Assembly: GCA_015680685.1 (NCBI GenBank)
Contig: MNCI01022141.1
Location: 111,877 to 175,876, forward strand
From: Gnetum montanum
Lineage: Eukaryota > Streptophyta > Gnetopsida > Gnetales > Gnetaceae
Direction: 5' to 3'
Length of the DNA: 64,000 nucleotides
Positions 22,641 through 33,350 of the stretch are shown one piece after another. The notes below the pieces were generated by a model. The model had not been told where the DNA came from. It made no database searches and saw only the letters and a program-made list of their open reading frames with translations. Position 1 is the stretch's first letter. The number at the start of each line of letters is the position of its first letter. The position numbers were made by a program, and so were the translations under genes.

Positions 22641-23480
22641 GCCTTTATTTTAGAGTTTGGAATGCTCATTCACATTCCCTGGTCCATTCAAAGAGTTCAT
22701 CATTTTTCGTTAATTCTACCAATGGTTTGGCAATCTTGGAGAAGTTCTCAATAAATCTCTTGTAGTAGCCAGTGTGTCCAAGGAAGGACCAAATGTCTTT
22801 GACTATTTCTGGTTGTCGAGTGATTCCTTGGATGATCTTAACTTTTTCCGAGTCTACCTCTATTCCTGATTGTGAAATATTATGCCCCAGTACTACACAC
22901 TCTTGAACCATTAGATGGCTTTTCTGCTAGTTGAGCTTTATGTTTGTTTCAACGCATCATTTCAGCACTTGCTCTAACAGATCTAGGGCTTGATCAAAGC
23001 TTGTCCCATAAGTGGAGAAGTCGTCCATAAAGACTTCTACTTCATTACCTATTTTTTATTGAAATATGCTTAGAACTAATCGTTGGAACATGGTAGGGGC
23101 ATTGCACAAGCCAAATGACATTTGTATATATGCAAATGTTCCCCAAGGACTGGTGAACATTGTTTTGGCTTGGTCTTCTAGTGCGATTCGTATTTGGTTG
23201 TACCCACTATAACCATCCAGAAAACTATAGTAGTGATGCCCCACTATAGTGTCTAAGACTTGGTCAACAAATGACAATGGGAAGTGATCCTTGAATGTTT
23301 CCATATTTAATAGCCTAAAGTCTATACATACCCTCCATTTGCGTCCTTTTTAAGGTATGATTACTAGAGGACTAACCCATTCGCTATCAGCAATGGGATA
23401 AATGAACCCATCCTTGAGAAGTTGCTCTATTTCTTCTTTCACTATTTGTTTCAACTTTGGGTTCAATTACCTCTATAGTT
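22641..23480 (-). pseudogene. Reverse transcriptase domain of element B
   Basis: From N to C on the minus strand: a WVSPLVIIP-like block near 23375, FLDGYSGYNQI, TSPWGTFAYIQMSFGLCNAP, the FMDDFSTYG box near 23010, then FLGHTGYYKRFIENFSKIAKPL. Stops occur after SIFQ, VLK, KLN and ECE, the first two near 23053 and 22965. The catalytic Asp pair is intact. Confidence 0.85.
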
Positions 23481-23484
23481 ATTT

Positions 23485-24500
23485 TCAAGGCTTCATGGAG
23501 GGGTCCATGTAAATCCTATGTTGGCATCTCCTAGGATCTATTTTGGTTAATTCATGGTATGACCAAGCAAAGGCTATTGACCATTTATTTATCACGTTTA
23601 GCAAACTCTCTTTTTTCTTGGGAGAAAGCTTTGCGTTGATTATTACTGGTTTTTCGTTTTGAAGGGTCATGTATTCCAGACCGGTGGGCAACAGTTTTAA
23701 ATCTAGAGGCTCTTGTTTAAATTCCTCAAGAATCTCCAACTTCCCCCAGTTAATGTTTTCAGAGTTAAGGGCTTGAAGTTGGCAATGAACTTGCTCAAGT
23801 GCATCTATGCTTTTAATGTAAGCACTAGTTATCCCCTCAGTCAGTTCCATGCATGTTATCAAGTTGCTCTCTTGATCAGCCATCAGCCACTGGGTGTTTT
23901 CTTGTCGTGTGGCTACTGCATATAGGCACTTTTGTATGTCAATGTCTTGTGCACACCGATTGCATGTAGGAAATGTTAAAGTTCGCATCACCCATGATTT
24001 CTACATGCAATGGCACCCTGTGTCACTATATGCGGTGCATGGAACTTTCTTCCTCTCAGTCTTTACAAAATTAATTTTCTTGGATATTTCTAGGGAAAGA
24101 TTGCAGATTCCTAGGCATGCATCTATTGTACTCATCCATGCCCTTCCCATTATTATTGGGAAGTCCCCTTTGTCATTGTTTATTTGGATCACCAAGAAAT
24201 TAGCTAGGTATGACCAAACACCCACGGTGGTAACAATGTCCTCAACATGTCCCAAAGAAACGGTGATGGATTGGTCAACCGGCTCTAAGTGAATATTTCT
24301 CTTCTTGAGTGGAGGCAGGTTTCAGGTTTTATACAATTCTTGTGAAATGAGGTTGACTCTGGAGGCTAAGTCAAGAAGAGACTTATGAGGTTCATTCCCA
24401 ACAACTTGAAGATAAATTAGAGGGCTCCTAGGATCAGAGAATTTCTTGGGAAGATGCCTTACCTTAATCCTATTAGTAATGGTATGTGTTAACATAACCA
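23485..24500 (-). pseudogene. Protease domain and protease-RT linker of element B
   Basis: The protease part (24001-24500) has LLDLASRVNLISQELYKT, where the active-site DSG is DLA, and IIMGRAWMSTIDA. A TAG at 24001-24003 is the same stop as in element A (7579-7581). The linker at 23485-23991 is open for 168 codons and ends RRCQHRIYMDPSMKP, just before RT. Its function is unknown, but it aligns with the corresponding segment in A and C. Confidence 0.8.
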
Positions 24501-27002
24501 TGTGCATTGGCCTTACTTTTTGGTTTGAAGGGGGTCCCAAAACTTTGTTTGGTATGGAGGTGTTGAGATGTTCAAATGCTTGTGAGGGCAAGGGCTTGGT
24601 TGGATTGTTGGTTCTGAAGAAGGGTCTTTTTAGCATAAGATTATCAGGACCAACTAAGAATTAAGGATTGGAAGCCCTCGTGACATTGGGTTGCTGTGGT
24701 TGAGTAGGAAATACCCTTGGCATTGTTGGAGTGGTTGCTGGTGGAGCTATCGGTGTAAGAGTGGTGGATGGATTTTGAGGATGGTATGTATGTGGAGTGT
24801 CTCCCAGAGGAGAAGGAGTCCTAGAATACTCCCAAACTTGGTAGTGATGTTGTGGGGTTGCGTGACCCATAGAGTCACTTGGAGAAATCGGTTGCTGCAT
24901 GTAATAACCATATGGGTCCAGTTGCTGGTAAGGGTATTGTGGTCTAGGCAGTGGCATCCCCCATGACTATGGGTGTTGCCACTACTGATGTTACCTAATA
25001 GGTTGTGGTAGAGTTCCACTTGGATAATACGTTAACGGTTGGTGGAACTGTCTCAGGTTACCTTGGGAATAAGTAACCTTCAGGGTGCCTACCGTATATT
25101 AAGTCTTAGGTTGAGTGTATACACCCTGGACTCTTGTAGATGTGAGATGATTGGACAACATCCCTTAGGATGGTCATATTAGTAGATCTCACATCCACCA
25201 TCATTTTCTATGTTAGAATCCACAACCTCATCGGAGATAGTAATTTTTCCCTTACCCTTGTTACATGCATGGCCTGCATCTCTTTGCTTTTTCTTATCAT
25301 GGTCACTACTTCATTCCTCCTTAGACTCCTCTACGATTTTTAGGATAGTTTTAATTTTACTATCTAAGGAGCTCCATATTTCATCTACCTTAGCCAATAC
25401 TTCCATTGTTAACTTCTGAAGTGGAAAGGTTTTTCTATTCACCAACTCTTCGAGTGGTGACTCACCCTCTTCATCACAAAATCTTACTCCCTTCCTTTGA
25501 AGGAAAGGATCGCGGTTATATTCTTCCACGCTTTCTCTTTTCCATAGCTCCCTTTCTTCTTTGGCTACTTGCTCCAACAATTGATGAATTTCATGGGATC
25601 TAAGCTCAGATAGTCTCCCTTGGGCATATGTCCCAAGGGTTCTCCTAGTCTCATGTCTTAGCCCATCTACGAGGTGTCGTAGTGTGGGTAACCATGGCCC
25701 GAGCAATGCATAGTATCGGTCCATGATAGCATCCAAGGGTTCATGAGTACCCTGCTTCCATCCTTGGATTTGCTTACACAAGTTAGACACTATAGAGTAC
25801 GTTTGGTATTTATCATTGAACAATTCTAACATCGTACTCCATCTCCTAATGGTTTTCAACTCTAAGGACCTGTACCAACTCTTTGCTTTCTTTATGAGTG
25901 TCCTAGGAAACAACTTTAGTTTTTGCCACTCACTCTCAATATTTTGCAAGGTGTAGGCATTATGGAATGGCTGTAAATGATTTTGCAAATTAGCGTTGTA
26001 CTCCCCTTCGAAGCGTGGGATATTATTCATATCTAATCTTTTGATCTGACTATCTTTTTTATGCCTTGTAGGTATCCTAACTGCCTCCATAATATCTAGA
26101 ATACTTCGGGTGGCAAGTAGGGGTTCATCATGATCATCTCTCTCATGATATCTTTGATGTCTATGTTGTTCCGTACTTTCCCTTTGTTCATGCCTTGATT
26201 CTCTTGACTGCCCTTGTCCTCTCTCTCAACTCTCTCATCGAGGTCTCTCATTTTTCTTACCCTTATCCTCACCATTATGCTCTTTGTGACTACACCAAAA
26301 TGTGGAAGGAGAGGGTGAATGATGTGATGAAGGGAAATAAGAAGTAGTACCATCACCATGACGATGCTTCTTACCTTCTTTTCGATGGCTATGGCCCTGA
26401 TCGTGATGACGATCCAAGTGCCCATCCTTGTCATGTGTTGTTGTTCTCTCAGTGAACAGTTGGAATTCATGGGGATCAGAACCAGGGTTTTGTATCATAG
26501 AGCATAGGTTTTGATACCCCACCTTCTCACCATCGTTAGGAGCGGGAACATCATTCGATGGGAAACCTGTTATAATTAGTTCACCATCTTCAATTTCTCT
26601 TAGGATGTGTGGGACCCCTTTTCCCTTCAACAATGTATGGTGGCTCTCTTGCCATGAGTCCCTTAAACATTGTGTAGCTATGGGATGATAATCCCTTTTG
26701 TCTAAATCACCTACAACATATTTAGCATATAGCTATGTCATGCCGCTCTGTGCAAGAGCACGGAGGAGCATGTTTGGGACTGAACGATCTAGAGGTAATA
26801 CTCTGTTACCTTACAAGTCTCTCCATCACAATTTTTCATCTTGATGAAGGATAAAGGTAAAATCGAGTATATACTCATCGTGATGAGTATATAATACTCG
26901 ATGCTATTAAGGAATTGGCGGATCTCGGTTATGTGTGTTAGACTGCCGATTGTTTCTTATATGATCCCTAGGTGGTGAATTGCTTTTGTTAGAAGAAGAT
27001 AT
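24501..27002 (-). pseudogene. gag: gag region of element B
   Basis: The capsid domain is open for 259 codons (25311-26090), with MNNIPRFEGEYN, LFPRTLIKKAKSWYRSL and MLELFNDKYQTYS. The His/Arg/Asp-rich linker (26100-26470) and N-terminal part (26235-26900) follow to the right. The TGA at 25311-25313 matches A's 6268, and the TAG at 24982-24984 matches A's 6598. The zinc knuckle reads CEIY, so one Cys is lost. The start codon position reads ATA (27000-27002), although the following Ser-rich codons match A's gag start. Confidence 0.82.
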
Positions 27003-27128
27003 CTTGATTTAATTTGGTGTGCTATTAACTATTATATAATTTTTTGTTTAATTAACCCTAAGGGTTCATTTAAGCTCCCAATGATGTGGATAATTTCTTA
27101 TGTTCTACTTAGTGCACAAACACTTAGT

Positions 27129-27145
27129 CCCCAGCAACGACGCCA
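27129..27145 (-). promoter_or_regulatory. Primer binding site of element B (decayed tRNA-Asp site)
   Basis: On the minus strand it reads TGGCGTCGTTGCTGGGG. It differs from A's site at two positions, both C-to-T. Confidence 0.85.
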
Positions 27146-27146
27146 A

Positions 27147-27635
27147 TGATGAGTGGCGAGGTACCCCTACACTCAACCATATGAATACGAGCGTTACACA
27201 TGCAATTCAGTCGAACTCCACAAACTAAGTGNAGTTGTACTGAATGCAGTTAATTATGGGATAAGTGTTGAGAGAGATTAATTAACTAATAAATCATTTA
27301 AATGATAAATAATAAATAATAGTAAATAAAGTCCTATTTAGCTTATTTAGCTTAGTCCATGCACTGCAAGGTTTATCCAACAGTTCGTCTTTATTGCCGT
27401 ACACAAACTTGTGTTCAGGTACAATATTTGCTCGAATAAAGATCCATTCACTTTGGAGTTCCTACTACAGGCACACGGAAATTATTCTATCTTTGGAGAG
27501 GTAAAACTACCAGATTTTCGCTATGGTCTAGGCCTAGAATGAGAAACAAGGGAGAGCCACCTCTTATTTATAGACTTGGTGGCGCACCGCGGGGACGACG
27601 TGATATTGCGGCCTATGCGATATCGCATCCCATCT
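27147..27635 (-). repeat. 5' LTR of element B, internally truncated at an N
   Basis: Only 489 bp against 822 bp for its partner. The match stops at 27231 (equivalent to 18124), a single N sits at 27232, and the match resumes at a point equivalent to about 18434. The missing part is therefore about 310 bp. The right end is CCCATCT, with the final A changed to T. Confidence 0.85.
27232..27232. other. Undetermined base, likely assembly gap
   Basis: The only N in the window. It coincides with the breakpoint of the LTR deletion, so it is probably a collapsed gap rather than a biological deletion. Confidence 0.7.
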
Positions 27636-27640
27636 ATAGT
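27636..27640. repeat. Target-site duplication of element B (right copy, ATAGT)
   Basis: Matches 18036-18040 (GTAGT) at four of five bases. Confidence 0.78.
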
Positions 27641-28713
27641 TTGTGGACCTTTATCTTTAGCTTACCTAAAATGACATATCCCAATGTTAGCAGCATCATT
27701 TTGCTCTTTTTTTTTTTTTTGCAATTCTCAATTTCTACATTTGTTGTCAGTTCCACCATCAATGCTTCTTTTAGTCTTTGATGTCCAACTTAAATCCTAT
27801 ATTTGATGTCTAACGTCAATTTTCACATCCATTTATCTACATGTAAATTATCCTATCTAGAACCTTCTAGAAACTTTTGAAATATTTTATGGCCCCTGAA
27901 TGCATTGTTTTTACATGATTTATGAGGCATTCTTTGACCTATAGATAGTAGGATATCCCTAAATAGAAAGATGTTGACATTTGTTACCATTTGGTTGGCT
28001 TTTTAGTTAGTTGACAATTTTCTTCCTTTGGCTTTTGGGAGATTTTCTTTTAGCTACATTTACTACTCAACTTAGTTAACATTCATTGCTATTAGTGATT
28101 TGGAAAATTCTTTCCAAAGACTCTGGCTCTTTGTAGAATAATTCCTCTCTCTCTCTCTCTCTCTCTCTTTCTAAAGATAATTAGAATATTTGATTTCTCT
28201 CCTTTTTCCCTATTGATGCATTGTATCCCCTTCATGTTGTCCTCCTAATATGTGGATAATTACTTAGAATCAGGCCCACACACCAATTTGATCTATCCAT
28301 TTACTTCATAACCTTCTGAATCTACAATGTTCTTATTGAATTTACATGAGGTACACACATTAGAGAAAGAATAGGATAACATAGCTCCTCATCAGACACC
28401 TCTAATCCTTGGTACATCTTCTGGAACATTTTTAGGAACTTCCTATATTTTGATTTCTCTTGTGATCTAGATCTTTAATTTTTTAGTTCTTTATCTTTAA
28501 TATTATCTAGATCTACCATAGATATATTTTCTATTTTCTGCATTTTCTTCTTTGCTTTAGTTTATTAATGAATTATATTTATTTTATTTTTCACTATGTC
28601 ATCAATCGCTCTTTCCTTCCAGCCATATACCATACTTTATTCTATCTAGATCTACATTATATGTGCTTTTTCTTATTGCCTACTGGCTATTCCATGTGCA
28701 AATATTTTCTTTC
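27641..28713. other. AT-rich spacer with a (CT)n tract
   Basis: No gene seen. A CT microsatellite of about 25 bp lies at 28144-28168, and there is a T15-16 run near 27706-27721. Confidence 0.55.
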
Positions 28714-29279
28714 TTACTTTTAATCTGCTAACATTTGGCTCATATTGTTATATTTTTCAAGTGATTTGTAAGTCCCCTTTTGATTTTAGGAAGGTTAATT
28801 AAAAATTTAATTTTTCAAGACCATTTGTGACCACGAGATTACCTGGCTTAGTTTTGTGTCGAATTGTGTCTAATATTAGTATTACAATAATTTATATCAC
28901 AATATCTTTCTGGTGCTAAAAGGAGGAATTGAATCTACACAAAACTAAATGTTGTTTCTAGGATCTACTCTATGCTTACGTTTTTACATTTTGTTTCTTC
29001 TACACATTTTTCAAGTATCATTGACATGTTGTATTGAAATAGACATGTTACATTGATTTTTTGTAATTTTTATATAGTTTCTTTATTTTTCTTCATCAAC
29101 TCTCATTGATGTGTTGTATTAAAAAAAATCAAAATCACATCAATCTCTATGACTTCAGCATTCTCTTTGAAATCAAAACTTGCCACCTTCTATTTCAAAT
29201 GTGAACCTATTTGTAGGGATGAACTGGTGCACTGGTAATAGTCTTGTGAAGTCACATGATTTCTATGCTTGTTCTTATG

Positions 29280-29600
29280 GAATCATCATCTACTTTGAGC
29301 TCCTCTAAGATCTAGAAGTTGATGGATTCATAAGAAATTAAGGATTTTTAGGAGTGATCCTAAAGGACTACAAACTAGCTTGTGCCAAAACGGAGCTAGG
29401 CTATATTCTAACACTAAACATGTTTAAGCTCATGGAATAAAATGAGTACACTAATGATCTACCACCCTTTTTTCCTAATTTGAATCACCCAATTGAATTG
29501 GGTGATGAAGAAGCTAATGAGATAGTAGAGTTCATTATGGAGAAAAAAAAGATGCAACAACACATTCACCTATAGATCAAGAAAGAAAGGATGAAGAATA
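29280..29600 (+). pseudogene. Unidentified decayed coding segment, copy in unit 1
   Basis: Plus-strand reading gives KDYKLACAKTELGYILTLN, MFKLME, NEYTNDLPPFF, then IELGDEEANEIVEFIMEKKK and MQQHIHL. Unit 2 has the matching residues at about 31340-31640 (ECTNDLPPF, DDEEAKEIVKVIMEQEKM, QQHIHL). Many differences between the copies leave the frame readable. I do not recognise the family. It could be part of the host retroelement. Confidence 0.35.
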
Positions 29601-29689
29601 GCTTCAATTAGCCTCTTAGTTCACACATCACCCTTAGAAGAAGGAGAGGAAGCATGGCCTCATTTAATGCTCTCCTTCTTCCTTAGACA

Positions 29690-29952
29690 GTTGCTTAATC
29701 AACCTTTGGATTCAATGGACTCTAAGTTTTAGCAACTTTCCTTGGGCATAAATCCCAAGGATCTCTTTTGTTCTATTGTGAAGCCCATCTATGATGTGAT
29801 GAAGCTACTTTCTTTTTTGAGAAAACTTATGGCTTGCGCATCGATGTAATAAAGAATAGTATCTTCCCAACTTCACATAAAAGGGCTTGTTATTCCCTTA
29901 TTTTCATCACTGGATTTACTTTCTTAGGTTGGACACTCTAGAATATGTCTAG
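29690..29952 (-). pseudogene. gag: Element E gag fragment, copy in unit 1
   Basis: On the minus strand this aligns with the capsid domain of element B (plus strand about 25590-25810). The shared block is around CTTGGGCATAAATCCCAAGG, followed by the 'GLRHET'-type region. It is heavily decayed. It ends at the duplication breakpoint at about 29952. Confidence 0.6.
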
Positions 29953-30000
29953 TTACTTTTAATCTACTAACATTTCGCTCATACTATCAAAATTTCAAGC

Positions 30001-30005
30001 GATTT
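30001..30005. repeat. Target-site duplication of solo LTR D (left, GATTT)
   Basis: Exact match to 30810-30814. Confidence 0.88.
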
Positions 30006-30809
30006 TGATGAAGTGCATTGTTTCATCTACTCCAAAGTCAGGGATTCGATGTCTCCGATGTCAGGGGGTATATGATGACCTATAAATATAGCACCTAGGC
30101 TCCCAATTTGGCATGAGTTTTTATTATTTTTTAGTTAGAGTAGCGAAGCTCTTACAATTTATTTTCTCCAAAGTTAGAATATTTTTTTAGTGCCCATAGA
30201 AGTAGTCTAAGTGTATACAGTTCTTTGTTCGAACACTAATGTACTTGAGCATAGTAGTGTGATGGGAATAAAAATGAACTCTTTTGACAATCCTTACAAC
30301 ATTGAGAATACATTAATGTTTTCTTTAATGCACTTTACTTTTATGAACTTTACTTTAATGAATTTCAATTAAGTAATTAATTTCTAATTGTTAATGAAAA
30401 CAAGCACGACAACTTCAAGCATACATACTGTGCTTGGTATCCTAGTAGTGCTTAACCTTTGGTAGTCCACTAGTGCTATATGTGTTTAGGATGTGTCCAA
30501 GAAAATGGGACATGTACTTGTGTTAGGCTAGCTAGGAAGTAGATGAATTAGATCTTAAATTACTTTACCTTTCATTCTTGTTGTAGGCAATTAAACTTAT
30601 TAAATATAAAATAATAAAAATCATATGCCTCACTCTAGACTAAACCATACGTGACAAAGCTACCACTAATCCAAGTGGGAAGACAATGAACTATGATCAA
30701 GGCACAACGATCTAGATGCCACAACTAGTCCCATCCATGAAATTCAATCAGATCATGCTTGAATGATTGTGATTCATATGGTTGAGCATAGGGGTACCTC
30801 TGCTCATTA
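30006..30809 (+). mobile_element. Solo LTR D (element C family)
   Basis: An 804-bp LTR starting TGATGAAG and ending CTCATTA (CTCATCA with one change), flanked by perfect GATTT duplications. It is collinear with C's LTRs (TATAAATA near 30094, AGTTAGAGTAGC, GGGAAGACAATGAAC). No internal region is attached, so it formed by recombination between the two LTRs of a full element. Removing it restores a sequence continuous with unit 1 at 28750. Confidence 0.88.
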
Positions 30810-30814
30810 GATTT
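30810..30814. repeat. Target-site duplication of solo LTR D (right, GATTT)
   Basis: Exact match to 30001-30005. Confidence 0.88.
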
Positions 30815-31339
30815 GCAAGTCTCCTTTCAATTTTAGGAAAGGTAATTGTAAAATTAGTTTTTCAAGACCATATTTGTAACCATGAAATTGCCTTACTTAA
30901 TTTCATGTTGGGTTGTGTCAAATCTTAGTATTACAATGATTCTTACCACAACATCTTTTTGGTGCTAGAAGGAGGGCTTAAACCTGCATAAAACTAAATG
31001 TTGTTTCTAGGATTTACTCTGTACTTATGTTTTTATGTTTTGCTACTTCTACATGTTTTTCAAGTATTATTAACCTGTTATATCAAAATAGACACATCAC
31101 ATTGATCTTTTCCAACTCTATAGTAGTTTCTTTATTTTTATTCATTAACTCTCATTAACATGCTGTGTAAAAAAATTGATGTCACATTGATCTTTGTGAC
31201 TTCAACATTCTCTTTGAAACCAAAATTTCTCATCTTCTTTTTCAAATGCAAACCTATTAGCAAGGATGAATTGGCACACTAGTAATAGCCTTGTGAAGAC
31301 ACATAATTTTTACAGTTATTTTTATGGCATCATCATCTA

Positions 31340-31640
31340 CTTCGAGTTTATCTAAGGTCTAGAAGTTGATGGATTAAGAAGAAATTAAGGATTTTTAGGA
31401 GGACTGAGCCTAAAGAACTACAAACTAGTTTGTGCCAAATAGGAGCTAGGCTATATTCTGACACTAGACATGTTTACGCTCATGGCATAATATGAGTGCA
31501 CCAATGATCTACCACCCTTTATTTCCAATGTAAATTATCCAATTAAACTGGATGATGAAGAAGCCAAGGAGATAGTAAAGGTCATTATGGAGCAAGAAAA
31601 GATGCAACAACACATTCACCTATAGAACAAAGAAGCTAGG
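31340..31640 (+). pseudogene. Unidentified decayed coding segment, copy in unit 2
   Basis: Partner of 29280-29600, sharing NDLPPF, DDEEAKEIVKVIMEQEKM and QQHIHL. Stops are present in both. Function unknown. Confidence 0.35.
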
Positions 31641-31729
31641 ATTAAGAACATCATGGATCAACCTCTTGGTCTACACATCACTCTTAAAATATTGGAATCA
31701 TGAACTCATTTAATGATATTCTTATCCCT

Positions 31730-32390
31730 CATCCACTTGCTCAATCAACCTTTAGATTCAATGCACTTTGAGTTTTAGTAATTTCCCTTGGATATAAATC
31801 CCAAAGATCTCCCTTATTCTATTGTGAAGTCCATCTATGAAGTAATAAGCTACTTTTTTTTTGAGAAACCTAATGGCTTAGGCATCGATGCAATAAAGAA
31901 TAGTTTCTTTCCAATTTCCCATCAAGGAACTTGTAGTTTCCTTGGCTCCATCCTTGGATTTATTTTTTCAAGTTGAACAATCTAGAATATATTTAGTACT
32001 TCTCATTGAAAAGCTCAAGCATTGTAAATCACCTATGGATTAAGTCTAGTTGCAACAACCTATACCAACGTTTTGCTTCCTTGATGAGCATTCTTGGAAA
32101 GAGCTTAAGCTTCTATAATTTGTTCTCTATGTTTTGCAATGCATAGATATTATGAAAGCCTTGAAAATGTTGCTACAAATTAGAATTGTAGCCTCTAAAT
32201 TTTGAAATGTTATTCATGTTAAGCCATTTCGTAGATGCAACCACTTGAAGAGATTAGGCTTTCATTCAACCAATGAACCTCTTAATATCTCACTTAGTAG
32301 ATGAAAATCGTGGCTTTGGGTGATGGTCCTAATTCATGTTAAGTCATTTTATGCAACTTTTTCTTTAATGCATATGAGATATTCTAATTG
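31730..32390 (-). pseudogene. gag: Element E gag (capsid domain), part right of the duplication
   Basis: The plus strand aligns with element B's reverse gag, about 25600-26090. Shared blocks are CTTGG..ATAAATCCCAA, CCATCCTTGGATTTATTTTT, CTATACCAACGTTTTGCTTCC and GAAATGTTATTCATGTTAAG. So this is an Athila-like gag read on the minus strand. It is interrupted at 32391 by element C and resumes at 41263. Confidence 0.72.
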
Positions 32391-32395
32391 CTTCT
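32391..32395. repeat. Target-site duplication of element C (left, CTTCT)
   Basis: Exact match to 41263-41267. Confidence 0.9.
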
Positions 32396-33191
32396 TGATG
32401 AACATGTGTTTGATGTTGGGGCCACGACGTCACGTATGTGATGTCGAGTTGTATACCCCAAGTCTATAGATACCACACTTGGGCTCTAGTTTTTAGTCAT
32501 TCTTGGTTAGAGTAATAAAGCTTTTGCTATTTCTTTTCCTCAGAGTTAGACTATTTTTTGAGTGCTTGCAAAAGGAGTCTAAGTGTGTATGGTTCTTTGT
32601 TCGATCATTGATGTACTTGAGCGTAATAGTGTGAGGGAATAAAACGAACTCTTTTGACAATCCTAGTAGCATTGAGAATAGATTAAGATTTTGTTTAATG
32701 CATTTTACTTTATTGTTATTTATTTTAATGCATTTGAATTAAGAAATTTATTTCCAGTTGTTAATGAACATGAGCATGATCACTTTGAGCATTCATATAG
32801 TACTTGGTAACCCATTAACACTTAACGTTTGGTAGCCTAGTAGTGCTATATGTGTTCAAGATGTGTTCAAAAAAGTGAGATGGTTACTTGTGTTAGACTA
32901 GCTAGGCAATAGATGAATTAGATAATCAATTACTTTACCTTTCATTCTTGTTGTATGTGATCAAACTCATAAAATATAAAGTAAGAAAAATCATATACCT
33001 CAATTACACTTAAACCATATTTTTGAACTTCACAAGTATAGTTGGGAAGACAATGAACATTTTTAATGTCCATTTCACTTCTTAGAAGAGCTAGTATATT
33101 AGATAACTATAGGTCCATGAAATTTGATCAGATTACACATAACACCTTAGTGATTTATATGATTGGGCATAGGGGTCCTCATCGCTCATCA
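32396..33191 (+). repeat. 5' LTR of element C
   Basis: Starts TGATGAACATG and ends CTCATCA. U3 has ACGT-type motifs (CACGACGTCACGTATGTGATG) where A and B have GATATC palindromes. The TATA region has decayed to CTATAGATAC. Confidence 0.9.
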
Positions 33192-33192
33192 T

Positions 33193-33209
33193 TGGCACCA
33201 TTGCTAGGA
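33193..33209 (+). promoter_or_regulatory. Primer binding site of element C (decayed tRNA-Asp site)
   Basis: TGGCACCATTGCTAGGA matches A's site except at CpG and similar positions changed by transition. Confidence 0.75.
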
Positions 33210-33350
33210 ACCTTTTTGTTGTTTTGTGCACTATCTAGGACCTAGTGAAACATATCTAAATTGTTGGAATGAACCTTAGAGTCATATCCTATTTTACTAT
33301 TACTACAACAATTATTGGAGCACACTATGATCTTATTTCGCTAACTGAAA

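Larger units (their letters stand above)
18041..27635 (-). mobile_element. Element B: Athila-like Ty3/gypsy retrotransposon, minus strand
   Basis: This is the same family as element A, in the opposite orientation. On the plus strand the order is 3' LTR, non-coding 3' region, integrase, RNase H, RT, protease, gag, primer site, 5' LTR. Target duplications are GTAGT and ATAGT. Stops are spread through pol. The gag start codon ATG is ATA (27000-27002), the protease active site is LLDLASR instead of LLDSGS, and TDHS in RNase H is TNHS. The right-hand LTR lacks about 310 bp exactly at an N, so the true element is probably longer than drawn. Confidence 0.9.
28714..29952. repeat. Tandem duplication, unit 1 (1239 bp)
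   Basis: The unit starts TTACTTTTAATCTGCTAAC and repeats from 29953 (TTACTTTTAATCTACTAAC). Unit 1 includes unidentified plus-strand coding traces at about 29280-29600 and a minus-strand gag fragment at about 29690-29952. With solo LTR D and one duplication copy removed, unit 2 is 1238 bp, so the two lengths agree within one base. Confidence 0.8.
29953..31999. repeat. Tandem duplication, unit 2, interrupted by solo LTR D
   Basis: Runs 29953-30005, then solo LTR D plus one duplication copy (30006-30814), then on to about 31999. Past this point the minus-strand gag of element E continues, whereas in unit 1 the sequence jumps back to the unit start. That identifies unit 2 as the continuous, ancestral end. 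Confidence 0.78.
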
